Notes: generated from the letters alone by a model not told the origin. A DNA stretch of 64,000 nucleotides from an uncultured Sterolibacteriaceae bacterium (GCA_937888595.1 CALARK010000020.1:472519-536518); one strand, 5' to 3'; shown: positions 9,187 through 17,781, counted from the first letter of the stretch. Made by a program: numbers and translations.

Positions 9187-10506
9187 TCAGCTCAGCTCTT
9201 CGAGTCGCAGACGGATGATCTTGCCGCTGACGACGGGCAACGCCTCGATCTTCGCGATGGCGGCATCGATTTGTTTCTCGCGCACGACATGGGTCAGCAT
9301 GATGATGTCGGTCTGCTGCTCGCCTTCGCCCGGCTCGCGCTGGATCATCGCGTCGATGGAAATCCCCTGGTCGGCGAGGATGCGCGTGATGTCCGCCAGC
9401 ACGCCGGATTTGTCCTCGACACGCAGCCGCAGGTAGTAGCCGCTTTCGACTTCGGCCATCGGCAGGATCGGCGTATCGGACACCGCGTCGGGCTGGAAGG
9501 CAAGGTGGGGTACGCGATTCTCGGGGTCGGCAGTGGCCATGCGCGTCACGTCGACGAGGTCGGCGATGACGGCCGAGGCGGTCGGCTCGGCGCCGGCCCC
9601 CTTGCCGTAGTAGAGCGTCGCACCGACGGCGTCGCCCTGCACCAGCACGGCGTTCATCGCACCCTCGACGTTGGCGATCAGGCGTTTCGCCGGGATCAGC
9701 GTCGGGTGCACACGGAGTTCCACGCCGCCGGGACGGCGCTTGGTGATGCCGAGCAGCTTGATGCGATAGCCGAGTTGTTCGGCATAGCGGATGTCCTCGG
9801 CGGTCAGCCTGCTGATGCCCTCGATGTGGGACTTGTCGAACTGCATCGGGATGCCGAAGGCGATCGCCGACATGATGGTGAGCTTGTGCGCAGCATCGAC
9901 ACCCTCGACATCGAAGGTCGGGTCGGCTTCGGCGTAGCCAAGCCGTTGCGCTTCCTTCAGCACGGTGTCGAAGGACAGGCCCTTCTCGCGCATTTCGGAG
10001 AGGATGAAGTTGGTGGTGCCGTTGATGATGCCGGCGAGCCACTGGATGCGGTTGGCGGTGAGGCCCTCGCGCAGCGCCTTGATGATCGGGATGCCGCCCG
10101 CGACGGCCGCCTCGAAGCCGACCATCACGCCACTCTTTTGCGCGGCGGCGAAGATTTCGTTGCCATGCACCGCCAGCAGCGCCTTATTGGCCGTGACAAC
10201 GTGCTTGCCGTTCTCGATGGCCTTGAGCACCAGTTCCTTGGCGATGCCGTAGCCGCCGATCAGTTCGACGACGATGTCGATCTCGGGATTGCTCACTACG
10301 GCGAACGCATCGTCGGTCACGGCGACGTTGCCGCCCTGGTCACCGATTACCTGCTTCGCGAGTTCGAGGTTCTTGTCGGCCACCTGGACGATGCGGATGG
10401 GACGCCCCGCCCGGCGGGTAATCTCGGCTTCGTTGCGGGACAGGACGGTGAAGGTGCCGCCGCCGACGGTGCCGATGCCGAGCAGGCCTACGTTGATGGG
10501 TTTCAT
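9187..10506 (-). CDS. hom: Homoserine dehydrogenase
   Basis: Reduces aspartate semialdehyde to homoserine with NAD(P)H, the branch-point step to threonine and methionine. It has 439 residues: a Rossmann motif GLLGIGTVGGG at the N-terminus, the catalytic dimer domain (GIINGTTNFIL), and a C-terminal ACT domain (LRVEDKSGVLADITRIL), which in this family mediates threonine feedback. The start is the ATG at 10506 (MKPINVGLLGIG); the open frame continues upstream into alaA without support. alaA ends 28 bases upstream, and the membrane-protein gene follows 12 bases downstream. Confidence 0.96.
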   Translation of the reverse strand: MKPINVGLLGIGTVGGGTFTVLSRNEAEITRRAGRPIRIVQVADKNLELAKQVIGDQGGNVAVTDDAFAVVSNPEIDIVVELIGGYGIAKELVLKAIENGKHVVTANKALLAVHGNEIFAAAQKSGVMVGFEAAVAGGIPIIKALREGLTANRIQWLAGIINGTTNFILSEMREKGLSFDTVLKEAQRLGYAEADPTFDVEGVDAAHKLTIMSAIAFGIPMQFDKSHIEGISRLTAEDIRYAEQLGYRIKLLGITKRRPGGVELRVHPTLIPAKRLIANVEGAMNAVLVQGDAVGATLYYGKGAGAEPTASAVIADLVDVTRMATADPENRVPHLAFQPDAVSDTPILPMAEVESGYYLRLRVEDKSGVLADITRILADQGISIDAMIQREPGEGEQQTDIIMLTHVVREKQIDAAIAKIEALPVVSGKIIRLRLEELS

Positions 10507-10534
10507 GCGATTCTCGGTTGCTGTGTTGTTGTAA

Positions 10535-11761
10535 TCAGGTGCCGTGGCGCTTGCGATATTGCTCGAGGAAGCGGGCGATGCGGCTGATGGCATCGCCGAG
10601 GTCGTCGACATTGGGCAGGAACACGACGCGGAAGTGGTCCGGCGTCGGCCAGTTGAAGCCCCGCCCCTGCACCAGCAGGACCTTCTCGGCCTCGAGCAGT
10701 TCAAGGATGAACTGCTGGTCGTCGCTGATCGGATACATCCTGGGGTCGAGCCGCGGGAAGCAGTAGAGCGCCGCCTGGGGACGGACGCAGGACACGCCGG
10801 GAATCGCATTGAGCATCTCGGCCGCAAGGTCGCGTTGCTTGGTCAGGCGCCCCTGCGGCGCGACGAGCTCGTCGATGCTCTGGTAGCCACCGAGCGCGGT
10901 CTGGATCGCGTGCTGGCCCGGGACGTTGGAACACAGGCGCATCGAGGCGAGGATGCCGAGTCCCTCGATGTAGTCAGCGGCATGGCGCTTCTCGCCGGAG
11001 ACGATCATCCAGCCGGCACGATAGCCGCAGGCCCGATAGTTCTTCGAGAGGCCGTTGAAGGTGACAAACAGCACGTCGTCGGCGAGGCTGGCGATCGAGG
11101 TATGGCTACGGCCGTCGTAGAGCACCTTGTCGTAGATCTCGTCGGCGAAGACGATCAGCTGGTGCTGGCGCGCGATCTCGACGATCTCTTTCAACAGGTC
11201 GTCCGGGTAGAGTGCGCCGGTCGGGTTGTTCGGGTTGATGATGACGATGGCGCGCGTCGCCGGCGTGATCTTGGCGCGAATGTCGGCAAGATCGGGCAGC
11301 CAGCCAGCCCCTTCGTCGCACAGGTAGTGGCGCGGCGTGCCGCCGGACAGGCTCACCGCGGCAGTCCACAGCGGGTAGTCGGGGGCCGGCACCAGCACTT
11401 CGTCGCCGTTGTTGAGCAGGGCCTGCATCGCCATGACGATCAGTTCGGATACGCCGTTGCCGAGATAGATGTCGTCGATGCCGACATCGCGGATCTTCTT
11501 CTGCTGGCAGTAGTGCATCACCGCCTTGCGCGGCGCGAACAGCCCCTTCGAATCCGAATATCCCGACGCGTCGCGGATGTTGCGAATGACGTCGACGACG
11601 ATCTCTTCCGGCGCCTCGAAACCGAACGCGGCCGGATTGCCGATGTTGAGCTTGATGACGCGGTGCCCCTCCTCTTCCATCTGCCGCGCTCGTGCCAGCA
11701 CGGGACCACGGATGTCGTAGCAGACGCTGGCGAGTTTGGCGGATTTGAGGACGGGTTGCAT
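10535..11761 (-). CDS. alaA: Alanine-synthesising aminotransferase, AlaA/AlaC type
   Basis: A PLP-dependent class I aminotransferase of 408 residues, most likely making alanine from pyruvate and glutamate. Seen: NIGNPAAFGFEAP near the N-terminus, PDYPLW, NPNNPTGALY, the lysine motif GLSKNYRACGYRAGW, and the terminal arginine segment FRVVFLPN. The length and NIGNPAAFGF motif fit AlaA/YfbQ better than aspartate aminotransferase. It is the first gene of the alaA-hom-(membrane)-thrC run; this neighbourhood is common in Betaproteobacteria. The region in front (11762-11884) is shared with the divergent Mth938-like gene. Confidence 0.9.
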   Translation of the reverse strand: MQPVLKSAKLASVCYDIRGPVLARARQMEEEGHRVIKLNIGNPAAFGFEAPEEIVVDVIRNIRDASGYSDSKGLFAPRKAVMHYCQQKKIRDVGIDDIYLGNGVSELIVMAMQALLNNGDEVLVPAPDYPLWTAAVSLSGGTPRHYLCDEGAGWLPDLADIRAKITPATRAIVIINPNNPTGALYPDDLLKEIVEIARQHQLIVFADEIYDKVLYDGRSHTSIASLADDVLFVTFNGLSKNYRACGYRAGWMIVSGEKRHAADYIEGLGILASMRLCSNVPGQHAIQTALGGYQSIDELVAPQGRLTKQRDLAAEMLNAIPGVSCVRPQAALYCFPRLDPRMYPISDDQQFILELLEAEKVLLVQGRGFNWPTPDHFRVVFLPNVDDLGDAISRIARFLEQYRKRHGT

Positions 11762-11884
11762 GATGGGCGGAAGCGCTCCGGCGCGAAAAGGCGAAAGGCT
11801 ATAATCCTACCGAATGCCTTGTCGCGCCGCAATATAAACGGTGGTCCGATCTGGCGTTCATCCCTCTCCGCCGGAACGCCCGAC

Positions 11885-12265
11885 TTGAAACTCCACGCCG
11901 ATCCGCGCAGCACCTACCATGCCGTCACCGCCTGCGGCGATGATCATGTCGCCGTCGATGGCCGCCCCTTGTACCGCAGCCTGTTGCTCTTGCCGGACCA
12001 CCTGGACGAAACCTGGGGGCCGGACACCTTCGCCCACCTTGCGAATATCCACCTGCAGGACCTGCTCGCCAGGCCTTGCGACGTCCTGCTGCTCGGGACC
12101 GGTCGCCGCCAGCGTTTTCCCGCCATGACGCTGCTACGGCCGATCTACGAAGCGGGGCGCAGCATCGAGATCATGGATACACCAGCCGCCTGCCGCACCT
12201 ACAACATCCTCGTCGCCGAGGGCCGCGCCGTGGCGGCGGCCCTGATCGTTGAAGGCGGCACATGA
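11885..12265 (+). CDS. Mth938-like domain protein
   Basis: A 126-residue protein of the Mth938/DUF498 (NDUFAF3-like) family. The pattern LKLHADP, then LLLLPD and LLLGTGRRQRFPA, then GRSIEIMDTPAACRTYNIL(V)AEGR is typical. The function in bacteria is not established; the mitochondrial relative is a complex I assembly factor. No ATG or GTG fits, so TTG at 11885 is chosen because family members start at MKLH. Its stop overlaps the start of the next gene (ATGA at 12262), implying translational coupling with the small transporter. Confidence 0.82.
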   Translation: MKLHADPRSTYHAVTACGDDHVAVDGRPLYRSLLLLPDHLDETWGPDTFAHLANIHLQDLLARPCDVLLLGTGRRQRFPAMTLLRPIYEAGRSIEIMDTPAACRTYNILVAEGRAVAAALIVEGGT

Positions 12266-12633
12266 ACGCCGTCAGCCTCGGGCTCATTCTGACGGGCATG
12301 CTGTTAGGCGCCGCGGCGCAACTGCTGCTGAAGGCCGGCACCAATGCCATCGGCCACTTCGAGTTCCACTGGCAAAATGCCCTGCCCGTTGCGCTGAAAC
12401 TGGGAACGCAACCTTACCTGCTCGGCGGCATCGGCTGCTACGGCCTCAGCCTCGTCGTCTGGATCATGGCACTATCGCGCGTGCCGGTCAGCGTCGCCTA
12501 CCCGATGGTCGCCCTCGGCTATGTGATCAACGCTATCGGTGCCTGGCTCTGGCTGGGCGAGTCGCTCGGCATGCAGAAGCTGCTGGGCATCGGTTTCATC
12601 ATCCTGGGCGTATGGCTGGTTGCCCGCAGCTGA
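12262..12633 (+). CDS. Small multidrug-resistance/DMT-type membrane protein (four helices)
   Basis: The protein has 123 residues with four predicted membrane segments, the size of SMR/EmrE and ArnE/ArnF half-transporters. AAAQLLLKAGTNAIG in helix 1, GLSLVVWIMALSRVPVSVAYP and LGESLGMQKLLGIGFIILGVW fit the EamA/DMT superfamily. The likely role is a dimeric exporter or a lipid-linked-sugar flippase subunit; sequence alone does not separate these. Its start codon overlaps the previous gene's stop by four bases. Confidence 0.8.
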   Translation: MNAVSLGLILTGMLLGAAAQLLLKAGTNAIGHFEFHWQNALPVALKLGTQPYLLGGIGCYGLSLVVWIMALSRVPVSVAYPMVALGYVINAIGAWLWLGESLGMQKLLGIGFIILGVWLVARS

Positions 12634-12672
12634 TTACACTCTCGTCTTCAGCCTCTGTATCGGAGATCCACG

Positions 12673-13152
12673 ATGAACAAAAGCGCATCCCCTTCCGCCG
12701 TCGGACTCGAAGTTCCCGACTTCTCGCTGCCGGCAACGGGCGGCCGGTCCTTCCGCCTTGCCGACCTGCGTGGCCAGCCGCTGGTGATCTACTTCTACCC
12801 CAAGGACAGCACTCCGGGCTGCACCACCGAAGCGGGTCAGTTCCGCGACCTGCACGATGAATTCGTCAAGGCCGGCGGCAGTATCTGGGGCGTCTCCCGC
12901 GACAGCCTCAAGTCGCACGAGAACTTCAAGACGAAACTCGGACTCCCCTTCGAACTGCTCAGCGATGCCAACGAAGCGGCCTGCGCGCTGTTCGATGTCA
13001 TCAAGATGAAGAATATGTACGGTAAACAGGTGCGCGGGATCGAGCGCAGCACCTTCCTGATCGACCGCAGCGGCCGCCTCGCCCGCGAGTGGCGCGGCGT
13101 CAAGGTTGATGGCCACGCCGCAGAAGTGCTCGCTGCCCTGCAGTCTCTCTGA
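12673..13152 (+). CDS. bcp: Peroxiredoxin of the Bcp/PrxQ family
   Basis: A thiol peroxidase that reduces hydrogen peroxide and organic peroxides in the cytoplasm. It has 159 residues with a thioredoxin fold; the peroxidatic cysteine is C50 in YPKDSTPGCT. In E. coli Bcp the resolving cysteine follows five residues later; here that position is glycine (CTTEAG), so resolution must use a different cysteine (one lies in EAACALFD near residue 101) or a partner thiol. A Shine-Dalgarno-like GGAGA precedes the ATG at 12673. The next gene, phoH, starts 21 bases downstream. Confidence 0.92.
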   Translation: MNKSASPSAVGLEVPDFSLPATGGRSFRLADLRGQPLVIYFYPKDSTPGCTTEAGQFRDLHDEFVKAGGSIWGVSRDSLKSHENFKTKLGLPFELLSDANEAACALFDVIKMKNMYGKQVRGIERSTFLIDRSGRLAREWRGVKVDGHAAEVLAALQSL

Positions 13153-13173
13153 CTCCATACCGAACGGAAGCCC

Positions 13174-14649
13174 ATGAACGCCAAACGCTCCCCCAAGACG
13201 ACCAAATCCACCACACGATCATCGGTCAAGGCCGGCAAGACGATCAAGCTGTTCGTGCTCGATACTAACGTGCTGATGCACGACCCGACCAGCCTGTTCC
13301 GGTTCGAGGAACATGACATCTTCGTGCCGATGATGACACTGGAGGAACTCGACGCCAACAAGAAAGGCATGTCGGAAGTCGCGCGCAACGCCCGTCAGGC
13401 AAGTCGCATGCTCGACGAGATCGTCAGCGGCAGTGAAGAGTCGATCAAGCATGGCATCGACCTCGCCGGCCCTTCGCACGATCTCGCCAGCGGCCGGCTG
13501 TTGCTGCAGACTGAGGCGATCAACGGCATGCTGCCGGCCTCTCTGCCCACCTCGCGGGCCGACAACCAGATCATCGCCGTGGCGCTGCACCTTCAGCAGC
13601 AGCATCCGAAACGACCGGTGATCCTCGTCACCAAGGACATCAACATGCGCATCAAGGCCCGCGCCCTGGGTCTAGAAGCGCAGGACTACTTCAATGACAA
13701 GGTGCTTGAGGACACCGACCTCCTCTACAGCGGCAGCCTTGAACTGCCTTCCGATTTCTGGGACACGCATGCCAAGGGCCTCGAGTCATGGAAGAAGGAC
13801 GGGCGCACCTACTATCGCATCAGCGGGCCGCTATGCCCCGACCTGCTGGTCAATGAATTCGTCTGGCAGGAAGGGCCGCAGCCGCTGCAGGCCTGGGTAA
13901 AAGTCGGCGCCGGCAAGACGGCGGAACTGGAGACGCTGACCGACTACAGCCACGCCAAGAACGCCGTCTGGGGCATTACCGCCCGTAATCGCGAGCAGAA
14001 CTTCGCGCTCAACCTGTTGATGAACCCGGAGATCGACTTCGTCACGCTGCTGGGACAGGCCGGCACGGGCAAGACACTGCTGACGCTCGCCGCCGCCCTG
14101 ACGCAGACCCTGGAGACCAAGCGCTTTTCGGAAATCATCATCACGCGTGTCACCGTGCCGGTCGGCGAGGACATCGGCTTCCTGCCCGGCACAGAGGAAG
14201 AGAAGATGACCCCGTGGATGGGCGCCCTCGAGGACAACCTCGATGTGCTCAACAAGCCGGCCGAGGAAGGCGACAAATCGGGCAGCGGCGGCAACTACGC
14301 CGGCGACTGGGGCCGTGCGGCGACGATGGACCTGATCCGCAGCCGCATCAAGGTCAAGTCGCTCAACTTCATGCGCGGCCGAACCTTCCTCAACAAGTTC
14401 CTCATCATCGACGAAGCGCAGAACCTGACGCCTAAGCAGATGAAGACGCTGATCACGCGCGCCGGTCCCGGCACCAAGGTGGTCTGCCTCGGCAACATCG
14501 CGCAGATCGACACGCCCTACCTGACCGAGGGCTCGTCGGGCCTGACCTACGTCGTCGATCGCTTCAAGGGCTGGTCGCACTCCGGCCACGTGACCCTGCA
14601 GCGCGGCGAGCGCTCGCGCCTCGCCGACCACGCGGCGGAAGTGCTGTAG
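13174..14649 (+). CDS. phoH: PIN-PhoH family ATPase/ribonuclease
   Basis: A 491-residue two-domain protein: N-terminal PIN nuclease domain (FVLDTNVLMHDP, later DNQIIAVAL and VTKDINMRIKA) and C-terminal PhoH helicase-like ATPase with Walker A GQAGTGKT and Walker B FLIIDEAQN. Family members with this layout act as RNA helicase-ribonucleases. The segment between domains, about residues 242-250, reads KVGAGKTAE and is encoded by a copy of the dispersed repeat (13897-13925). Related proteins, as I remember them, have a different, variable sequence just before the conserved DYSHAKNAVWG. It is convergent with dnaB. Confidence 0.93.
   Translation: MNAKRSPKTTKSTTRSSVKAGKTIKLFVLDTNVLMHDPTSLFRFEEHDIFVPMMTLEELDANKKGMSEVARNARQASRMLDEIVSGSEESIKHGIDLAGPSHDLASGRLLLQTEAINGMLPASLPTSRADNQIIAVALHLQQQHPKRPVILVTKDINMRIKARALGLEAQDYFNDKVLEDTDLLYSGSLELPSDFWDTHAKGLESWKKDGRTYYRISGPLCPDLLVNEFVWQEGPQPLQAWVKVGAGKTAELETLTDYSHAKNAVWGITARNREQNFALNLLMNPEIDFVTLLGQAGTGKTLLTLAAALTQTLETKRFSEIIITRVTVPVGEDIGFLPGTEEEKMTPWMGALEDNLDVLNKPAEEGDKSGSGGNYAGDWGRAATMDLIRSRIKVKSLNFMRGRTFLNKFLIIDEAQNLTPKQMKTLITRAGPGTKVVCLGNIAQIDTPYLTEGSSGLTYVVDRFKGWSHSGHVTLQRGERSRLADHAAEVL
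13897..13925 (+). repeat. KVG element, copy in phoH (in frame)
   Basis: About 23 of 29 bases match the reference. The main difference is AA for GG in the middle, giving KVGAGKTA instead of KVGAGGTA. It lies in the linker between the PIN and ATPase domains. Confidence 0.65.
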
Positions 14650-14657
14650 CGTTCTTC

Positions 14658-14687
14658 AGCGCCGTCCTGCCGGCACCGAAATTTTGC
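14658..14687 (-). repeat. KVG element, intergenic copy between phoH and dnaB
   Basis: About 24 of 29 bases match, with one inserted A. It lies between the convergent stops of phoH (14649) and dnaB (14692). On the plus strand it reads as an imperfect GC hairpin (GCGCCG...CGGCAC) followed by AAATTTT, so it could act as a terminator for phoH. Confidence 0.65.
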
Positions 14688-14691
14688 AGCC

Positions 14692-16104
14692 CTAGTAAGA
14701 CCCCGGGGCTGCAAAGTTTTCGAACTTGGTGTACTCGCCGAGGAACGTCAACTTCACCGTGCCGGTCGGACCGTTACGGTGCTTGCCGATGATGACCTCG
14801 GCGACGCCCTTCTCCGTGGTATCGGGCTTGTAGTATTCCTCGCGATACATCATCAGGATGATGTCGGCATCCTGCTCGATGGCGCCCGACTCGCGCAGGT
14901 CGCTCATCAGCGGACGCTTGTCGTTGCGTTCCTCGACCTTGCGGGAAAGCTGCGACAGCGCGATCACCGGCACCTGCAGTTCCTTCGCCAGCGCCTTGAT
15001 GGAGCGCGAGATCTCGGAAATCTCGGTGGCGCGGTTCTCGTTGTCCTTCACCGAGGTCATCAGTTGCAGGTAATCGATGACGATCAGGCCGAGCTGACCG
15101 CTCTGGCGATGCAGGCGACGCGCCCGCGCCCGCAGGTCGGAGGCGTTGATCGCGCCGGTCTCGTCGATGTGGATCGGCGCCTCGTGCAGCTTGCCGAGCG
15201 CCACCGACATCTTCTCCCAGTCCTCGTCGGACAGTTTGCCGGTACGGATCTTGGTCTGGTCGAGCCGGCCGGCGGACGACAGGAAGCGCATCGCCAGTTG
15301 CGGCCCCGACATTTCCAGGCTGAAGATCGCGACCGGCTTCTTCAGCTCCATGCCGACGTGTTCGGCGATGTTCAGTGCAAAGGCGGTCTTGCCCATCGAC
15401 GGCCTGCCGGCGACCACGATCATATCGCCGGGCTGGAGGCCGGACGTGATGTGGTCGAGATCGTGGAAGCCCGTCGCGGTCCCGGTGATGTCCGAAGGGT
15501 TCTCGCGGTTATAGAGCACCTCGATGCGATCGACGACCTCGCCGAGCAGGTTGTCGATCTGCGCGAAGCCCTGCACCGAACGGTTGCCGGCCTCGGCGAT
15601 TTCGAACACCTTCTGCTCGGCGGCATCCAGCAGTGTCTTGACGTCGCGGCCGGCGGGATTCAGCGCCGAACCGGCGATCTCGTCGCCCACGGTGACCAGC
15701 TTGCGCAGTACGGCACGCTCGTGGACGATTTCCGCATAGCGGCGGATGTTGGCGGCTGAGGGCGTGGCGTTGGCGATCTCGCCCAGATAGGCCAGGCCGC
15801 CAGTCAGGTCGGTTTCGTTGGCATTCTCGATCGACTCGAAGACCGTGACCACGTCGGCGGGGCGACCGGTCTCGACCAGCTTGCGAATGTGGCCGAAGAT
15901 GCGCCGATGATCGTCGCGATAGAAGTCCCTCTCACTGACGATGTCGGCAATGCGGTCCCAGGCATTATTGTCGAGCAGCAGACCTCCGATCAGCGATTGC
16001 TCGGCTTCGATGGAATGCGGCGGCAGTTTGAGTGCGGCCACCTGCGCATCCATGCTGCCTTGGCCGTGATTCGAATACTGCTGGACTGACTGGAGCTGCG
16101 ACAC
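14692..16104 (-). CDS. dnaB: Replicative DNA helicase DnaB
   Basis: A hexameric 5'-3' helicase that unwinds DNA at the replication fork and recruits primase. It has 470 residues: N-terminal domain with PPHSIEAEQSLIGGLLLD, linker, then the RecA-like domain with Walker A GRPSMGKT, MRFLSSAGRLDQTKIRTG and VIDYLQLM. There is no sign of an intein. It is encoded downstream of rpsF-priB-rpsR-rplI on the same strand but separated from rplI by a terminator and 197 bases, so it probably has its own promoter. Confidence 0.97.
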   Translation of the reverse strand: MSQLQSVQQYSNHGQGSMDAQVAALKLPPHSIEAEQSLIGGLLLDNNAWDRIADIVSERDFYRDDHRRIFGHIRKLVETGRPADVVTVFESIENANETDLTGGLAYLGEIANATPSAANIRRYAEIVHERAVLRKLVTVGDEIAGSALNPAGRDVKTLLDAAEQKVFEIAEAGNRSVQGFAQIDNLLGEVVDRIEVLYNRENPSDITGTATGFHDLDHITSGLQPGDMIVVAGRPSMGKTAFALNIAEHVGMELKKPVAIFSLEMSGPQLAMRFLSSAGRLDQTKIRTGKLSDEDWEKMSVALGKLHEAPIHIDETGAINASDLRARARRLHRQSGQLGLIVIDYLQLMTSVKDNENRATEISEISRSIKALAKELQVPVIALSQLSRKVEERNDKRPLMSDLRESGAIEQDADIILMMYREEYYKPDTTEKGVAEVIIGKHRNGPTGTVKLTFLGEYTKFENFAAPGSY

Positions 16105-16179
16105 GCGGTTCTCCCGAATTGCGGATTCATCAAGCGACGGAGTCTACCTGTCGCCCGCCCGGCTGACGATAGAACAACC

Positions 16180-16210
16180 TGTGGAAATAGGGTGGAAAGC
16201 CTGTGGGAAA
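16180..16210 (-). promoter_or_regulatory. Candidate DnaA-box-like repeats upstream of dnaB
   Basis: On the minus strand, ATTTCCACA (16188-16180) and TTTCCCACA (16210-16202) each match the DnaA box TTATCCACA at 7 of 9 positions, with two further CTTTCC(A/G)C motifs nearby. They lie in the 197-base gap in front of dnaB. Weak matches; no function is shown. Confidence 0.25.
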
Positions 16211-16255
16211 ACTGCGGAAAGTCTGTGCATGATCTGTAAAGAACTGCAAAAGCAG

Positions 16256-16279
16256 AAGGGCTGCCCGCAGGCAGCCCTT
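16256..16279 (-). terminator. Terminator after rplI
   Basis: AAGGGCTGCC and GGCAGCCCTT pair perfectly over 10 bp around a 4-base loop. On the minus strand the hairpin is followed by CTGCTTTT. It lies 22 bases after the rplI stop and separates the ribosomal operon from dnaB. Confidence 0.85.
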
Positions 16280-16301
16280 CCGGTGACGGCGGATGCGACG
16301 C

Positions 16302-16751
16302 TTACTGCTCGCCGATAACGCTGACCGTCACGCTGGTAACCACGTCGGCGTGCGGCGAAACCTCAAAGCTGAATTCGCCGATGGTCTTGACCAGGCCATC
16401 AGGCATGCGCACGGCGCTCTTGTCGATGTCAATGCCCTGGGCGGTGATCGCCTCGGCGATATCTGCCGGGCTGACCGAACCAAACAGACGGCCGTCAACG
16501 CCGGCCTTGCGGGTAATTTCGATCTTGATGCCTTCGAGCTTGGCCGCCTTGGCCTGTGCAGCTGCCAGTTTCTCGGCCGCGAGTTTCTCGAGCTCGGCGC
16601 GACGGGCCTCGAACACCTTCATGTTCTCTGCCGTGGCACGCTTGGCGAATCCCTTGGGGATCAGAAAATTACGGGCATAGCCTTCCTTGACCTTGACGAC
16701 GTCGCCGAGATTGCCGAGGTTGGCCACCTTGTCCATCAGAATCACTTGCAT
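16302..16751 (-). CDS. rplI: 50S ribosomal protein L9
   Basis: Binds 23S rRNA at the base of the L1 stalk. The usual length of 149 residues is kept: MQVILMDKVANLGNLGDVVKVK at the start holds the N-terminal RNA-binding domain (GYARNFLIP), then a long alanine/lysine-rich helix, and the C-terminal domain (GSVSPADIAEAI). It is the last gene of the rpsF-priB-rpsR-rplI operon, 15 bases after rpsR, and is followed by a clear terminator. Confidence 0.98.
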   Translation of the reverse strand: MQVILMDKVANLGNLGDVVKVKEGYARNFLIPKGFAKRATAENMKVFEARRAELEKLAAEKLAAAQAKAAKLEGIKIEITRKAGVDGRLFGSVSPADIAEAITAQGIDIDKSAVRMPDGLVKTIGEFSFEVSPHADVVTSVTVSVIGEQ

Positions 16752-16766
16752 GGCTTTCCTCCTCGA

Positions 16767-17039
16767 TTATTGATGCAGGTCGGTATAGGGCAGCAGGGCC
16801 AGGTAGCGGGCCCGCTTGATCGCGGTCGACAGCTGGCGCTGGAAGCGCGTCTTGGTGCCGGTGATGCGCGCCGGCATGATCTTGCCGTTCTCGGTGATGA
16901 AGTCGCGCAGCAGGTCGACATCCTTGTAATCCACCTGCTCGATCTTCTCCGCGGAGAAGCGGCAGAACTTGCGCCGCTTGAACATGTTGCGGTTCTTGTT
17001 GCGGTCATCCTTCTTCTTGTTGCCGGGTTTGAATGCCAT
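16767..17039 (-). CDS. rpsR: 30S ribosomal protein S18
   Basis: Ninety residues. FCRFSAEKIEQVDYKD, then LRDFITENGKIMPARITGT and QRQLSTAIKRARYLALLPYTD are the S18 hallmark blocks; S18 pairs with S6 on the platform of the small subunit. The N-terminus is lysine/arginine/asparagine rich. It lies between priB and rplI in the standard order, 14 bases after priB. Confidence 0.98.
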   Translation of the reverse strand: MAFKPGNKKKDDRNKNRNMFKRRKFCRFSAEKIEQVDYKDVDLLRDFITENGKIMPARITGTKTRFQRQLSTAIKRARYLALLPYTDLHQ

Positions 17040-17053
17040 TGCAAATCCCTTTC

Positions 17054-17368
17054 CTAATTCGTACGAATACTTTCTTCAAATTCGATTGCGGTCGCGTGCA
17101 GCACGGGTGTCTTCTGTCTGAGACTGCGGGCGGCGAGGAATCCCTCGACCTTCAGTGCGGTTCCCGGAACGGCATCCTTCAACAGGAGCGCTACGGTACC
17201 GACTGCCACACAGGCCATTTCACATTCGACCTGACGGGACTGCTCCGCTTCCATCTGCTCCGACGCGTGGGCGATTCGGAACTCGATGACCGGGATGCCT
17301 GCCGGAGTGTGGCGCAGAATGCTGCGCTCACTCAAGCTGCCCGTCAGCTCGGTACGGTTGGACGACAC
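17054..17368 (-). CDS. priB: Primosomal replication protein N
   Basis: A single-stranded-DNA-binding OB-fold protein that helps PriA restart replication forks. The 104 residues begin SSNRTELTGSLSERS, followed by LRHTPAGIPVIEFRIAH, the family's N-terminal pattern, and end in FEESIRTN. The start is a GTG at 17368, chosen because GGAG lies five bases upstream and family members start just before the (N)R.ELTG motif; the open frame itself extends much further upstream. Its place between rpsF and rpsR confirms the call. Confidence 0.93.
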   Translation of the reverse strand: MSSNRTELTGSLSERSILRHTPAGIPVIEFRIAHASEQMEAEQSRQVECEMACVAVGTVALLLKDAVPGTALKVEGFLAARSLRQKTPVLHATAIEFEESIRTN

Positions 17369-17397
17369 AGAAACTCCGCCGCCAGCGCCCCCGGACT

Positions 17398-17781
17398 TCA
17401 GACGGCTGCAGCAGCTTCCTCGGCCGGCTTGGCTTCGCCCTGCGACGTCAGCGAACGCGCCTTCTCCTCTTTCATCATCGGCGAGGCAGCGGTTTCGGCC
17501 TTGTCCATTTTCACCGTGAGGTGGCGCAGGACGGCGTCGTTGAACTTGAAGGCACTTTCCAGTTCGGCGAGCGTCTCGCCATCGCACTCGATATTCATGA
17601 GCACGTAATGGGCCTTGTGAACCTTCTGGATCGGGTATGCCAGTTGACGGCGACCCCAGTCCTCGAGGCGATGGATGGCACCACTACGGCCGGTGACGAG
17701 CGTCTTGTAACGTTCGATCATGGCCGGCACTTGGTCGGACTGGTCCGGATGGACGATGAAAACGATTTCGTAATGTCGCAT
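17398..17781 (-). CDS. rpsF: 30S ribosomal protein S6
   Basis: The protein has 127 residues with MRHYEIVFIVHPDQS at the start and RRQLAYPIQKVHKAHYVLMN in the middle; it binds S18 and 16S rRNA. The C-terminal tail (about 97-127) is acidic and alanine-rich (KPAEEAAAAV), as in many Betaproteobacteria. The ATG at 17781 is preceded by AAGGAG at a proper distance. It is the first gene of the ribosomal operon. Confidence 0.98.
   Translation of the reverse strand: MRHYEIVFIVHPDQSDQVPAMIERYKTLVTGRSGAIHRLEDWGRRQLAYPIQKVHKAHYVLMNIECDGETLAELESAFKFNDAVLRHLTVKMDKAETAASPMMKEEKARSLTSQGEAKPAEEAAAAV

Noticed and set aside
13897..13925. A second P-loop in PhoH (VGAGKT)
   Set aside because: It lacks the surrounding strand-loop-helix context; the real Walker A is GQAGTGKT further on. 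The motif arises from the repeat copy.
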